15,796 nt of DNA from assembly GCA_910588235.1 (NCBI GenBank), contig CAJUOQ010000044.1, positions 1 through 15,796 on the forward strand, written 5' to 3'. Below the pieces are notes generated by a model. The model had not been told where the DNA came from. It ran no database searches and saw only the letters and a program-made list of their open reading frames with translations. The translations under genes were made by a program, and so were the position numbers. Positions 1-7,942 of this stretch are shown here, piece by piece. Positions within the stretch are counted from its first letter, which is position 1. Every line of letters starts with the position of its first letter. The DNA is from an uncultured Atopostipes sp. (GTDB lineage Bacteria; Bacillota; Bacilli; Lactobacillales; Carnobacteriaceae_A).

Positions 1-90
1 ATTAGTCAAACTCAAAAACAAGGAAATTCAGGACATTTTCATTTGTGATTGACAGAATCTGAGCCACCTTTCTTTATTTTAAATAAAAAA
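1..90. other. No supportable gene; possible tail of an upstream gene
   Basis: No start codon with a ribosome binding site lies here. Two rightward frames are open from the window edge: one stops at 46-48 and the other at 50-52. Either could be the last 15-16 codons of a gene entering from the left, but neither tail is recognisable. The T-rich run that follows the hairpin at 91-120 on the + strand would suit a rightward gene ending here. That is inference only. Confidence 0.3.
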
Positions 91-120
91 ACTGGAAGAC
101 CGTTTTAAGTGTCTTCCAGT
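91..120. terminator. Bidirectional intrinsic terminator
   Basis: The arms ACTGGAAGAC (91-100) and GTCTTCCAGT (111-120) pair perfectly over 10 bp around a 10-nt loop. On the minus strand the hairpin is followed by a T-rich run (complement of 71-90), which ends transcription of the M16C peptidase gene 16 nt after its stop codon. On the plus strand it is followed by TTTTGCTTTT, so it could also stop a rightward gene entering from the left edge. Confidence 0.85.
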
Positions 121-135
121 TTTTGCTTTTATGAC

Positions 136-3030
136 TTAATATAATTTATAGACTTTATCAAACAACTCGGCTTCGGCATCGATTTGGTTTTTGTTACCAA
201 TCACGACGATGGTTGAATCATCTAAAACATTTTGAATATCATCCGCTAAAGGCGGGAAATCTTCAGCTTCGGTCGCTAAGATTTCTTCTTTTAATTGGAC
301 AATATCGTCTACCGTTAAACCACTTTTCAGGCGGTTCAAGGCTGCTAAACCTTTGCTGGCTGCTGATTTAGGTTGTTCAAGCGGACTCATGGTTCCGATG
401 ATATATTTATTTAATTCTTCTTCGGAAACTTGGAGTTGTTCGACGTATTTCGGAAGGTTTTTATAAACGGCTAACGTGTCTTGAATATTTGGATCACGGT
501 AAGAGCCGAGAGCGAAACTTCCGTTACGACGGTGAACATAGAGTGAACCATAAGCGCCGCCTTTCACGCGAATTTCATTCCATAAATATTCAAAGCGAAT
601 GGCGCTGGCTAGTACATTAGAAGTCCCGGTGTAAGCTAGTTTACCTCTAGCATCCGCTCCTGTGCCTACATAGTTTACATCTTGAGCCGTGACATAAGCT
701 TCATTTTGTTTCGTCCCTGGTTGAACCTCCACCGCTTCATCTAAGGCTTCGCTCGGAAGGTCAGAAAAGGCTGCTTGGAATTGTTCTTTGACTGTTTGTG
801 CACGTTCTTTTCCACCTGTATACAACACATTGAGTCGTTGTTTATTTAATAAGCGTTGCAGCATCGTAGATAATTCATGACTTAAATCGGCTGCTTTTTC
901 AACAGACAAGGCATTCCGTTTTTCTTTTAAGTAATTGAACTGATCGATACCGGTCGATAATTCACCTAATTTAGCTAAAGGACGCACTTGACTGAGGGCA
1001 CGATTAGCTGCTAAGACATGTGAGCCATTATTAATCATCGCTTCAAACTGTGAAATGAGGCGCTGCGTGATTTTATAAATTTCTTCGGCATCGTCAAATT
1101 GGGTGTGAACCATAATTTCTTTCATCAATTCTACTAATTTTTCGAAAGAAGACTCTAAAGCTTTACCCGCCAGGACAAAATACGGCTGCAATTCACCTTC
1201 TTGGTTTTCATAAATGGAGATGCGTCCGTAAATACCACCCGTATGTGTGTCGATTTCCGTTTGTAATTTTGCGACGTCGTAGGTCTCGGTACCTAAATGA
1301 GACAGTAACTTACTCAAATAGCCGAGCGTTTTATAATCTTCGGCCGCAAAATCACGAATATCAAAATATAAACGCACGTAATCAATGCCCGCTGTAAATT
1401 GTTCGGCATGATAAAACGTTGTATTCTCCCCAAAAGAAAAGGCCTCAAGTGGATAATCTTCCACCTCAGTATTTAAATCTTCACGGGTGAGGGTTGGGAT
1501 CTTCGCTAAATCTTCCGGACGATCAGATGTGTCCTGACGTTCAATTAAGTCATGGGTTTCTTCCACTAATGTTGCAATTTCACTGTCCGACAAGTTAGCT
1601 TTATAATTTTGTAAATCCCGTAAGCTTTCTGCTTCTAAACGGTCATTTAAACCCGGTTCCGCTTTTAATGTTAATTCAATGCGGAAATCATTCTCTAATA
1701 TTTTTTCTTGAATTAATTTTTCAAAATATCCTTCATGCGCAATGTCTGCTAACTGATCTAAATATTTTGAAAATTCTAAATTCACATAAGGCGATTCGCC
1801 ATATAACCACGTACTTAAAGCGGTAATCGCATAGAGCACCCCGCGTGGGTTGTCTTCAGAAATCGCTGCTTCTTTCGTTTCAAAAGTAATTTTATTTAAA
1901 GCCGCATCGATTAAATCTTGGTCTAAGCCTTCTTTGACTAATTGTTCGAGCGTTTCTTGCACAATATCGCGGAAGCGATCCATTTTTTCAGTGTCAGAAT
2001 ATTTGGCTGAAATATAAAAGGAAGCTGGATATCCAATTTCAGCAGTTCCACCACTAATGTCGCCACCAATTTCCGCATCCAGTAAGGCTTTTTTCAGAGG
2101 TGACTGGTTGTTGCCTAATAGAATTTCATCTAGTACTTTCATGCCATAATTATCTAACGTATCTTCAGGTTCACCGACGTGCCAGCCGATCGCTAGATAA
2201 TCCTTGTCTTTCGGATCATCGCCAGCAGTGATCGAGTACGTATCTTCGAAAGTAGTGGCTGCTGGTGGGACCGCGTCAAAAGCTAACTCGATTTCTTCTT
2301 CGAGTTTTCCTTTGCCTTCAAAATATTCTTCTAAATCCGCGAAAGCATCTTGGAGATTCAAATCCCCATAAAGAATCGTGAAAGAATTTGAAGGATGATA
2401 ATATTTTTCATGATAATCAATAAATTCTTTTTGCGTTAAACCAGGAATCGCTGCAGGGTCTCCGCCTGATTCATATCGATAAACGCTGTTAGGATAGAGA
2501 AGAGCAGCTAATTGTTGGTGCAATTGACGTTCCGGATCGCCAAAGGCTCCTTTCATTTCATTATAAACGACTCCTTTATAGATTAAGTCATCCGCTTCAT
2601 CTTCTAGATGATAATGCCAACCTTCTTGTGCTAAAATTTGTGGATTCTCGATAAAAAGAGGTTGGAAAACGGCGTCTAAATAAACCCCCATCAGGTGTTT
2701 GAAATCTTTTTGGTTCGTTGAAGCGACGGGATAAATCGTTTTATCAGAAAAAGTCATCGCATTCACAAAAGTATTTAACGAACCTTTGATTAATTCAACA
2801 AAAGGTTCTTTCGAAGGATACTTTTTCGAACCGTTTAAGACCGAATGTTCTAAAATATGGGTAATCCCATTGTCATTATAGGGCGGCGTCTTAAAGCCAA
2901 TCGTAAAAGCTTTATTGGCGTCCTCGTTTTTTAAATGTAAAACTTGTGCGCCGGTTTCGTCATGTTCGTATAAAGTACCGGTTGACTGAATGTCAGGTAG
3001 TTCATGTGTTTCAATTTCTTTAAACGTCAT
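136..3030 (-). CDS. M16C-family zinc metallopeptidase (insulinase/presequence protease-like)
   Basis: This is a large inverzincin-type peptidase of about 964 residues, the usual size for the single-chain M16C (PreP/Cym1-like) family. These enzymes degrade short unfolded peptides inside a closed two-half chamber. The inverted zinc motif HxxEH reads HILEH at residues 58-62. A third ligand is likely Glu158 in VVYNEMKG, 96 residues after the second His, which matches the spacing in PreP rather than pitrilysin. The C-terminal half carries RVKGGAYG (about residues 820-827), the usual Arg/Tyr substrate-binding pair. No signal peptide is seen, so a cytoplasmic location is likely. The frame stays open 50 codons further upstream to 3180, but I chose the ATG at 3030 because GAAGGGAAG precedes it and the family homology starts there; the extension would overlap the tsaB promoter. 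The gene is transcribed away from tsaB and ends at the hairpin at 91-120. The physiological substrate is unknown. Confidence 0.92.
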   Translation of the reverse strand: MTFKEIETHELPDIQSTGTLYEHDETGAQVLHLKNEDANKAFTIGFKTPPYNDNGITHILEHSVLNGSKKYPSKEPFVELIKGSLNTFVNAMTFSDKTIYPVASTNQKDFKHLMGVYLDAVFQPLFIENPQILAQEGWHYHLEDEADDLIYKGVVYNEMKGAFGDPERQLHQQLAALLYPNSVYRYESGGDPAAIPGLTQKEFIDYHEKYYHPSNSFTILYGDLNLQDAFADLEEYFEGKGKLEEEIELAFDAVPPAATTFEDTYSITAGDDPKDKDYLAIGWHVGEPEDTLDNYGMKVLDEILLGNNQSPLKKALLDAEIGGDISGGTAEIGYPASFYISAKYSDTEKMDRFRDIVQETLEQLVKEGLDQDLIDAALNKITFETKEAAISEDNPRGVLYAITALSTWLYGESPYVNLEFSKYLDQLADIAHEGYFEKLIQEKILENDFRIELTLKAEPGLNDRLEAESLRDLQNYKANLSDSEIATLVEETHDLIERQDTSDRPEDLAKIPTLTREDLNTEVEDYPLEAFSFGENTTFYHAEQFTAGIDYVRLYFDIRDFAAEDYKTLGYLSKLLSHLGTETYDVAKLQTEIDTHTGGIYGRISIYENQEGELQPYFVLAGKALESSFEKLVELMKEIMVHTQFDDAEEIYKITQRLISQFEAMINNGSHVLAANRALSQVRPLAKLGELSTGIDQFNYLKEKRNALSVEKAADLSHELSTMLQRLLNKQRLNVLYTGGKERAQTVKEQFQAAFSDLPSEALDEAVEVQPGTKQNEAYVTAQDVNYVGTGADARGKLAYTGTSNVLASAIRFEYLWNEIRVKGGAYGSLYVHRRNGSFALGSYRDPNIQDTLAVYKNLPKYVEQLQVSEEELNKYIIGTMSPLEQPKSAASKGLAALNRLKSGLTVDDIVQLKEEILATEAEDFPPLADDIQNVLDDSTIVVIGNKNQIDAEAELFDKVYKLY

Positions 3031-3148
3031 AATTTTCTTCCCTTCATTAAATCCGTAATTAACCTCTATTTTCTCATAAAACACGAAAAGTTTCATTGAT
3101 CTTGTGATATATTTGAAAATAAAAAACAATAAGGGGGTCGATTCTGTA

Positions 3149-3176
3149 TTGAAAAGCCGAAATATGATAAAATAAT
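3149..3176 (+). promoter_or_regulatory. Probable sigma-A promoter of the tsaB operon
   Basis: TTGAAA (3149-3154) and AATAAT (3171-3176) are separated by 16 nt and lie about 60 nt ahead of the tsaB TTG. TATGAT at 3163 and TAAAAT at 3168 are overlapping alternative -10 elements with worse spacing. The segment lies between the divergent peptidase gene and tsaB. Confidence 0.45.
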
Positions 3177-3235
3177 ACATGAATAGGATGGCGATGAAGA
3201 TCGGCCATCGGAATGATTAGATGGAGTGACAAATA

Positions 3236-3964
3236 TTGAAAATACTTGCTTTTGATTCTTCAAATGAACCGCTGAGTGTAGCGGTTGTTGATCAAGAAAA
3301 AATACTGACCGAACAAACATTAAATATAAAGAGAAACCATAGTATCCAATTGATGCCAGCGATTGAGGAAGCTTTGCGCCAAGCACAGATCACACTTGCG
3401 GATATTGATCGGATTGCGGTCGCTTCAGGACCGGGCTCTTATACGGGTTTAAGAATTGCGGCGACGGTGGCCAAATCGCTCGCTTGGGCGCAAGATATTG
3501 AATTAGTCGGGGTTTCTAGCTTGAAAGTTCTGGCAGCGAATAGTTATCCAGAAAAAGATGGGCTGATTGTCCCTCTTTTTGATGCACGTCGTCAAAATAT
3601 TTACACCGGCTTGTATACAAGAGATGAAGCAGGAACCCTGCAACAAAAAACACCTGATACTCATTTGGCTGCAGCTGAATGGGCCGAATATTTAAAAGGG
3701 CAGACAGGAACAATTGAATTAGTTGGTCAAGATGCGCCGGCTTTTCTAGAAACGTTCCAAGAAGAGCTCGGAGACCGCGTGCACCTGGCGCCGGCGATCC
3801 AAAATGTCCCTCGAGCAAGTGCACTAGCATTTCTAGCGCAGCATGAAGAGCCGACACCTACCCATACGTTTACTCCGACTTATCTGAAGTTAGCCGAAGC
3901 GGAAGAAAATTGGTTGGAGGCAAATCCCGATCATAAAGGAGAGGATTGGGTTGAGAAGATTTAA
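3236..3964 (+). CDS. tsaB: TsaB, tRNA t6A37 threonylcarbamoyltransferase complex dimerisation subunit
   Basis: TsaB is a non-catalytic ASKHA-fold partner of TsaD. With TsaE it supports transfer of the threonylcarbamoyl group to A37 of ANN-decoding tRNAs in the cytoplasm. The protein has 242 residues, close to the usual 220-245. It opens with the ASKHA phosphate-1 strand (KILAFDSSNEPLSVAVV) and carries the TsaB hallmark GPGSYTGLRI at residues 65-74. The start is TTG, fixed by GGAG (3223-3226) nine bases upstream and by the family N-terminus. It is the first gene of a tight operon: its last 14 nt overlap the next gene, which suggests translational coupling. TsaD, its partner, is three genes downstream. 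TsaE and TsaC are not in the window. Confidence 0.95.
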   Translation: MKILAFDSSNEPLSVAVVDQEKILTEQTLNIKRNHSIQLMPAIEEALRQAQITLADIDRIAVASGPGSYTGLRIAATVAKSLAWAQDIELVGVSSLKVLAANSYPEKDGLIVPLFDARRQNIYTGLYTRDEAGTLQQKTPDTHLAAAEWAEYLKGQTGTIELVGQDAPAFLETFQEELGDRVHLAPAIQNVPRASALAFLAQHEEPTPTHTFTPTYLKLAEAEENWLEANPDHKGEDWVEKI

Positions 3965-4562
3965 ATCTTGGATAACCAGTAAGAAAGAGGAGATGCAGCA
4001 GATGTTATTTCCACCGCTCATTCGTCAAGAGATGCTTCCAGAAGAAAGTTATCCGTTAAATAACGGGGAAAGCATCCAATTGCGTATTGCCGATGAAAGT
4101 GATCTAGAAGACATTATTTTAATTCAAGAAGCTTGCTATCAGGGCAAAGCGCCTTGGGGAAGAATGGCGGTTAATAATGAATTGCGAAATAAACATACTG
4201 CTTTTTTTCTTATGGCCCATACCGCACAAGCCGCGGTTGCCTTTATCGGGATCTCGAAGCGAAATGATAGTTTGCATGTGACAAATATCGCGACCATTCC
4301 TACTTATCAAAAACAAGGTATCGCGACTTTTTTAATCCAGACAGTGATGGATCTCGCCAAGCAGCTTAAGCGTAGAAGAATTACCTTAGAAGTGCGGATG
4401 TCCAATGAAACGGCGAAGAGTCTCTACCGAAAGCTCGAGTTTAGAGATGGCCGCATTAAAAGAAACTATTACCATAGTGATGGTGAAGATGCTTTAGATA
4501 TGATTTATCTTCTCGATGAAAATGAAATGGGTGAATATAATGAACCCCAGTCCTTCAAATAA
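3951..4562 (+). CDS. rimI: GNAT acetyltransferase, RimI-like (first of two)
   Basis: This is a GNAT-fold N-acetyltransferase of 203 residues. Its position between tsaB and tsaD is where Firmicutes carry rimI, whose product acetylates the N-terminus of ribosomal protein bS18. The acetyl-CoA loop is intact: QKQGIA fits Q/R-x-x-G-x-G/A, after VTNIATIPTY. The C-terminal part, with NETAKSLYRKLEF followed by RIKRNYY, is the usual RimI alpha4/beta7 region. About 45 residues precede the GNAT core, including a basic stretch (MRRFKSW), so it is longer than classic RimI (about 150). The TTG at 3951 overlaps tsaB and has AAGGAG (3935-3940) upstream. An ATG at 4002 with GAGGAG nine bases ahead is a credible alternative giving 186 residues. 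The substrate is inferred from context only, and the extension may mean a different target. Confidence 0.82.
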   Translation: MRRFKSWITSKKEEMQQMLFPPLIRQEMLPEESYPLNNGESIQLRIADESDLEDIILIQEACYQGKAPWGRMAVNNELRNKHTAFFLMAHTAQAAVAFIGISKRNDSLHVTNIATIPTYQKQGIATFLIQTVMDLAKQLKRRRITLEVRMSNETAKSLYRKLEFRDGRIKRNYYHSDGEDALDMIYLLDENEMGEYNEPQSFK

Positions 4563-5031
4563 AATTTCTATCCAGTTATTAGAAAAAAATAGGGCAGACG
4601 AAGCAGTGGCTCAAGACTTATACCAAGTCGCACAGGCTGGTTTTCAAGGCGAGTCTCCCTGGTCAATCGATCATCTCTTGAACACGATCACCGCTAAAAA
4701 TGCGCTGATCTTTCTGGCCCGTTATGAGGGAGAAAATGCTGGCTTTATTGCTGCGACACAAACACCTTTTGAAATTGATATTTTCTTTGTTGTCGTTGCG
4801 GCGGTTTATAAAAAGAAAAAAGTGGGGACGCAATTATTTGAACATTTACTCGAATACGCACGCACGAAAAATATTGAAGCTATTACTTTAGAAACACGGA
4901 TCTCTAATCTGCCGGCACTTGCTTTATATGAGAAGGTCGGCTTTCAAAGAGTCGGGACGAGAAAAGCTTATTATAGTCAACCGATTGAGGATGCCGTGGT
5001 GATGAAACACGAGTTAGGAAAGGAGAAATAA
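4540..5031 (+). CDS. rimI: GNAT acetyltransferase, RimI-like (second of two), degenerate acetyl-CoA loop
   Basis: This is a second GNAT protein of 163 residues, just upstream of tsaD. Its order and length suit RimI, the bS18 N-terminal alanine acetyltransferase, and the C-terminal NLPALALYEKVGFQRVGTRKAYY is very RimI-like. The acetyl-CoA loop is odd: where the family has Q/R-x-x-G-x-G/A, this protein reads KKKKVG (residues 91-96), so the first glycine is Lys. The strand before it reads FFVVVAAVYK instead of the usual V-x-P-x-Y/F-R pattern. The ATG at 4540 is chosen because GGGTGA (4529-4534) sits at good spacing; in-frame ATGs at 4516 and 4522 have no ribosome binding site. It overlaps the previous gene by 23 nt and ends 3 nt before tsaD. 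It may be active with relaxed binding, or it may act as a partner of the first GNAT. Two tandem GNAT genes between tsaB and tsaD are, from memory, common in Lactobacillales. Confidence 0.8.
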   Translation: MNPSPSNKISIQLLEKNRADEAVAQDLYQVAQAGFQGESPWSIDHLLNTITAKNALIFLARYEGENAGFIAATQTPFEIDIFFVVVAAVYKKKKVGTQLFEHLLEYARTKNIEAITLETRISNLPALALYEKVGFQRVGTRKAYYSQPIEDAVVMKHELGKEK

Positions 5032-5034
5032 AGA

Positions 5035-6045
5035 TTGTTAATTTTATCAGTTGAAACAAGTTGTGATGAAACAAGTGCTGCTGTGATTCAAGATGGGAAT
5101 AAAATCCTTTCGAATATCGTGGCCTCACAAATCAATAGTCATCAACGTTTTGGAGGGGTGGTCCCTGAAATTGCTAGCCGTCATCATGTGGAATACATTA
5201 CTTTGATCATTGAAGAAGCCATGAAAGAAGCGGAAGTGGATTTTGATGATTTAGACGGGGTAGCTGTCACGGAAGGACCGGGTTTAGTCGGGGCTTTGCT
5301 GGTTGGAGTGAACGCTGCGAAAGCTATTGCTTTTGCGCATAATCTACCTCTCATCCCTGTGAATCATATCGCTGGACATATTTATGCGAATCAGTTAATG
5401 GAACCGTTAGAATTCCCACTCTTAGCTTTAGTCGTGAGTGGTGGGCATACGGAACTTATTTATATGAAAGAACATGGAAGCTTTGAAGTCATCGGCGAGA
5501 CGCGCGATGATGCGGCAGGTGAAGCTTATGATAAGATCGGCCGTGTGATTGGTGTGCCTTACCCGGGTGGAAAACATATCGATGAGATGGCACAAGTGGG
5601 TGAAGATACCTTTGACTTCCCGCGTGCCATGATCCATGAAGATAATTATGATTTCAGCTTCAGCGGTTTGAAATCTTCCTTTATCAACACGGTGCATAAT
5701 GCCAACCAAAAAGGAGAAACTTTAGATAAGAACAATTTAGCAGCTAGTTTTCAAAATGCTGTCGTCGAAGTCTTAGTGGATAAAACGATCCGCGCTGCCA
5801 AAGAATATGAAGTCAAACAAGTCATGCTAGCAGGAGGCGTAGCGGCCAATACTGGTTTAAGAGAAGGCCTCAAAGAAGCGGTTGCGGAAGAACTTGAAGG
5901 GGTTCAATTGGTGATCCCACCCCTCTCATTAACCGGAGATAACGCGGCAATGATTGGTGCAGCTGCCTTTTTAGATAGAGAAGAACCACAAAATATTGAC
6001 TTGGCGTTAAATGCTCAACCTGGTTTAATGCTCAACCTGGTTTAA
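5035..6045 (+). CDS. tsaD: TsaD, tRNA t6A37 threonylcarbamoyltransferase catalytic subunit
   Basis: TsaD (formerly Gcp/YgjD) is the ASKHA-fold metalloenzyme that moves threonylcarbamoyl from threonylcarbamoyl-AMP to N6 of A37 in ANN-decoding tRNAs. It works in the cytoplasm with TsaB and TsaE. The sequence has 336 residues, the normal length. It shows SVETSCDETSAAV at the N-terminus, the metal motif HIAGH at 111-115, SGGHTE at 135-140, GEAYDKIGR, FSFSGLKS, AGGVAANTGLR and TGDNAA with metal ligand Asp302. The start is TTG at 5035, nine bases after AAAGGAG and 3 nt after the previous stop. The extreme C-terminus is unusual: the final codons lie in a 17-bp tandem duplication (6010-6049) that shifts the frame and replaces the original ending with MLNLV. 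All catalytic motifs are upstream and intact, so the enzyme is probably functional. Confidence 0.97.
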   Translation: MLILSVETSCDETSAAVIQDGNKILSNIVASQINSHQRFGGVVPEIASRHHVEYITLIIEEAMKEAEVDFDDLDGVAVTEGPGLVGALLVGVNAAKAIAFAHNLPLIPVNHIAGHIYANQLMEPLEFPLLALVVSGGHTELIYMKEHGSFEVIGETRDDAAGEAYDKIGRVIGVPYPGGKHIDEMAQVGEDTFDFPRAMIHEDNYDFSFSGLKSSFINTVHNANQKGETLDKNNLAASFQNAVVEVLVDKTIRAAKEYEVKQVMLAGGVAANTGLREGLKEAVAEELEGVQLVIPPLSLTGDNAAMIGAAAFLDREEPQNIDLALNAQPGLMLNLV

Positions 6046-6049
6046 TGCT
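6010..6049 (+). repeat. 17-bp tandem duplication at the tsaD 3' end
   Basis: The 17-base unit AATGCTCAACCTGGTTT occurs twice in a row (6010-6026 and 6027-6043), followed by the first six bases of a third copy (6044-6049). Bases 6010-6032 match 6027-6049 without a mismatch. Since 17 is not a multiple of 3, the second copy is read in another frame. With one copy removed the gene would end NAQPGLML at the TAA at 6051-6053. Confidence 0.95.
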
Positions 6050-6077
6050 ATAAAAACTTTAGATAGGAGCGAAGATT

Positions 6078-7811
6078 GTGCGAAAAGGAACCCAAGTAAT
6101 TTTGGCTTTACTCGTCTTTTTATTTTTGGCACCCACAGTATCGGCTCAAGAAAATAAAATTGAAGATATTCACATTGATGTCCAATTGCATGAAGATGGT
6201 TCAGCCACCATCCAAGAAACCCGACAGATGGAAACCACGACAGATACGGAACTTTATATTCAATTAGAAAATTTACAAGATTCTGAGCTGCTCGATTTCC
6301 ATGTGGAAGGCTTTGTAGAGGAAACAGATTGGAATATTGAAGACTCGTTTGAAGAGAAAGCCAATAAATACGGAATCATTGAAGAGGGCGATGATTATGA
6401 ATTGGCCTGGGGGATTAGTGAATATGGCCATCCCGAATATCAGGTCAGTTATACCTTGTCGAATCTAGTGCGTCAGCTAGAAGACGGTGAAGCCTTATTT
6501 TGGAACTTTGATACCTTTCTTTCGCTCCCGGCTGACCGCATGACGCTTGAAGTGTCGGCTCCCTTTGACCTAGAAGATCAGGTGCTTGATTTTTATGGTT
6601 TTGGTTTTGAAGGGCCGTTGGAAATAAACGAAGGAAACCTGCAGTGGACCGGTTATGGCTTAGATGACGGGAACGACGTCATTGTCTTACTGCAATTTCC
6701 AACGGGAACTTTCCAAACGTCTGCCCAGGAAGAGATGACTTTAGAAGAGCAGCGAGACATGGCATTGGAAGGTTCCTCTTATAATGAAGCAGGTCCGATG
6801 CCATGGTGGGCAAAAATTTTAATTGGTATTTTTGCGACCCTAAGCGGGGGAGCAGTGGTAGCGGTGACGGCTTACGGTATCCGTGGCCATAATATTCGAA
6901 AAGAACAAAAACATTTTTATCCAAATAAATGGATTAAAAAGAATCAAGGGAAAATCTCTCCTACGCCACCGCAAATTGAAGGAGATATTGGAAAGTATGC
7001 GGCTTTAATTTCGAAAGTGAGCTTTACAGGAGGCGGCTTTTCTGAATATTTCTTCGCTTACTTATTGATCTGGTCGCTTGAAGAAAAGATTACGATCGAA
7101 ACGGATGAAAAAGAACGAATGCTACTGGGTCCTAAAACAGAAGCGCGTTTATTCATTGAAAATTATGAAGACGAAGTGCAAATGAATAAGCTTTCTTTTA
7201 GTGAGTATGTAGATTTATTTGAGCTCGGTGAAAGTACTTTAGAAGAAGTCTTTTGGTCGATGTTACTTGAAGCCGCGGGCACCGATCGCGAAGTAGATGG
7301 ACCTGATATCGAACAATGGTCCGAAGACAATGCTGAGGAAGTAGCGAAACTTGGGCCTTTGATTGAAAAAGTGTCTAAAGATTGGCTCGTGGAAAAGGAT
7401 TATATGACAGATTATAAAGTGAAAGACTGGGGCGTTAATTTCAAAGTTGAAGGCTTGACTGAAAAAGGTGAACAGCTCGTGACTCATATTATTCAGTTTG
7501 ATAACTTTATTAAAAATATTAAAGAAGTTTCACTGTCTGAATATGAAAATTGGCATGAACTGATTGTTTGGGCCGCTTTGTTTGGCGAAGCGGAAGATAC
7601 GGTGGAGTATTTAGAAGAGTTCCATCCTCAAACTTGGGATCATCTCCTCACCGCTTACCCCGTCTATGGCCATTATTATGGTTACCATTACTTTTACACC
7701 AGTAACACCAAAGGCTTATCTTCCGGTGGTTATAGTGGTTCTGGAGGTGGCTTCTCCTCCAGTGGTGGGGGAGCAGGTGCCGGAGGTGGCGGAGGCGGCG
7801 GTTCCCGCTAA
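6078..7811 (+). CDS. DUF2207-family membrane protein with signal peptide and Gly-rich tail
   Basis: The protein has 577 residues and matches the DUF2207 plan. A signal peptide (about residues 1-23, hydrophobic core VILALLVFLFLAP, likely cut after VSA) is followed by an extracytoplasmic beta-rich domain (about 25-215) opening with the family-like IHIDVQLHEDGSATIQE. A single membrane span follows at about 244-267, then a cytoplasmic region with acidic and helical stretches, and a Gly/Ser-rich tail from about 550 ending in seven glycines plus SR. The topology would put the N-domain outside and the tail inside. The biochemical role of the family is not established. The start is GTG at 6078 with AGGAG (6065-6069) eight bases upstream. 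It lies 32 nt after tsaD with no terminator between, so it is probably the last gene of the tsaB operon, ending at the hairpin at 7896-7937. Confidence 0.85.
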   Translation: MRKGTQVILALLVFLFLAPTVSAQENKIEDIHIDVQLHEDGSATIQETRQMETTTDTELYIQLENLQDSELLDFHVEGFVEETDWNIEDSFEEKANKYGIIEEGDDYELAWGISEYGHPEYQVSYTLSNLVRQLEDGEALFWNFDTFLSLPADRMTLEVSAPFDLEDQVLDFYGFGFEGPLEINEGNLQWTGYGLDDGNDVIVLLQFPTGTFQTSAQEEMTLEEQRDMALEGSSYNEAGPMPWWAKILIGIFATLSGGAVVAVTAYGIRGHNIRKEQKHFYPNKWIKKNQGKISPTPPQIEGDIGKYAALISKVSFTGGGFSEYFFAYLLIWSLEEKITIETDEKERMLLGPKTEARLFIENYEDEVQMNKLSFSEYVDLFELGESTLEEVFWSMLLEAAGTDREVDGPDIEQWSEDNAEEVAKLGPLIEKVSKDWLVEKDYMTDYKVKDWGVNFKVEGLTEKGEQLVTHIIQFDNFIKNIKEVSLSEYENWHELIVWAALFGEAEDTVEYLEEFHPQTWDHLLTAYPVYGHYYGYHYFYTSNTKGLSSGGYSGSGGGFSSSGGGAGAGGGGGGGSR

Positions 7812-7820
7812 TGCGACCGA

Positions 7821-7867
7821 TAAATAAAAAGCTCCACCTTCAAACAGAATGCAGAACTTTTTATTTA
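7821..7867. repeat. AT-rich inverted repeat downstream of the DUF2207 gene
   Basis: TAAATAAAAAG (7821-7831) and CTTTTTATTTA (7857-7867) pair over 11 bp around a 25-nt loop. The stem is nearly all A-T, so it would be a weak terminator at best. It lies between the stop of the DUF2207 gene and the stronger hairpin at 7896-7937. Confidence 0.35.
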
Positions 7868-7895
7868 GTCTCTCATCTATTTTCAAATACAAACT

Positions 7896-7937
7896 AAAAA
7901 ACGCCTGGCTCTTGATCACAAGCAGCAGGCGTTTTTT
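7896..7937. terminator. Bidirectional terminator between convergent genes
   Basis: AAAAAACGCCTG (7896-7907) pairs with CAGGCGTTTTTT (7926-7937). Inside this, CTTG/CAAG (7911-7914, 7919-7922) forms a small second stem after a 3x3 internal loop. A/T runs on both sides make it work in both directions. It separates the rightward tsaB operon from the leftward ABC-F gene. Confidence 0.85.
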
Positions 7938-7942
7938 AATGT

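Noticed and set aside
3516..3857. Leftward 113-codon open frame inside tsaB
   Set aside because: It lies wholly opposite tsaB, has no ribosome binding site and no recognisable motifs; it is a shadow of the real gene.
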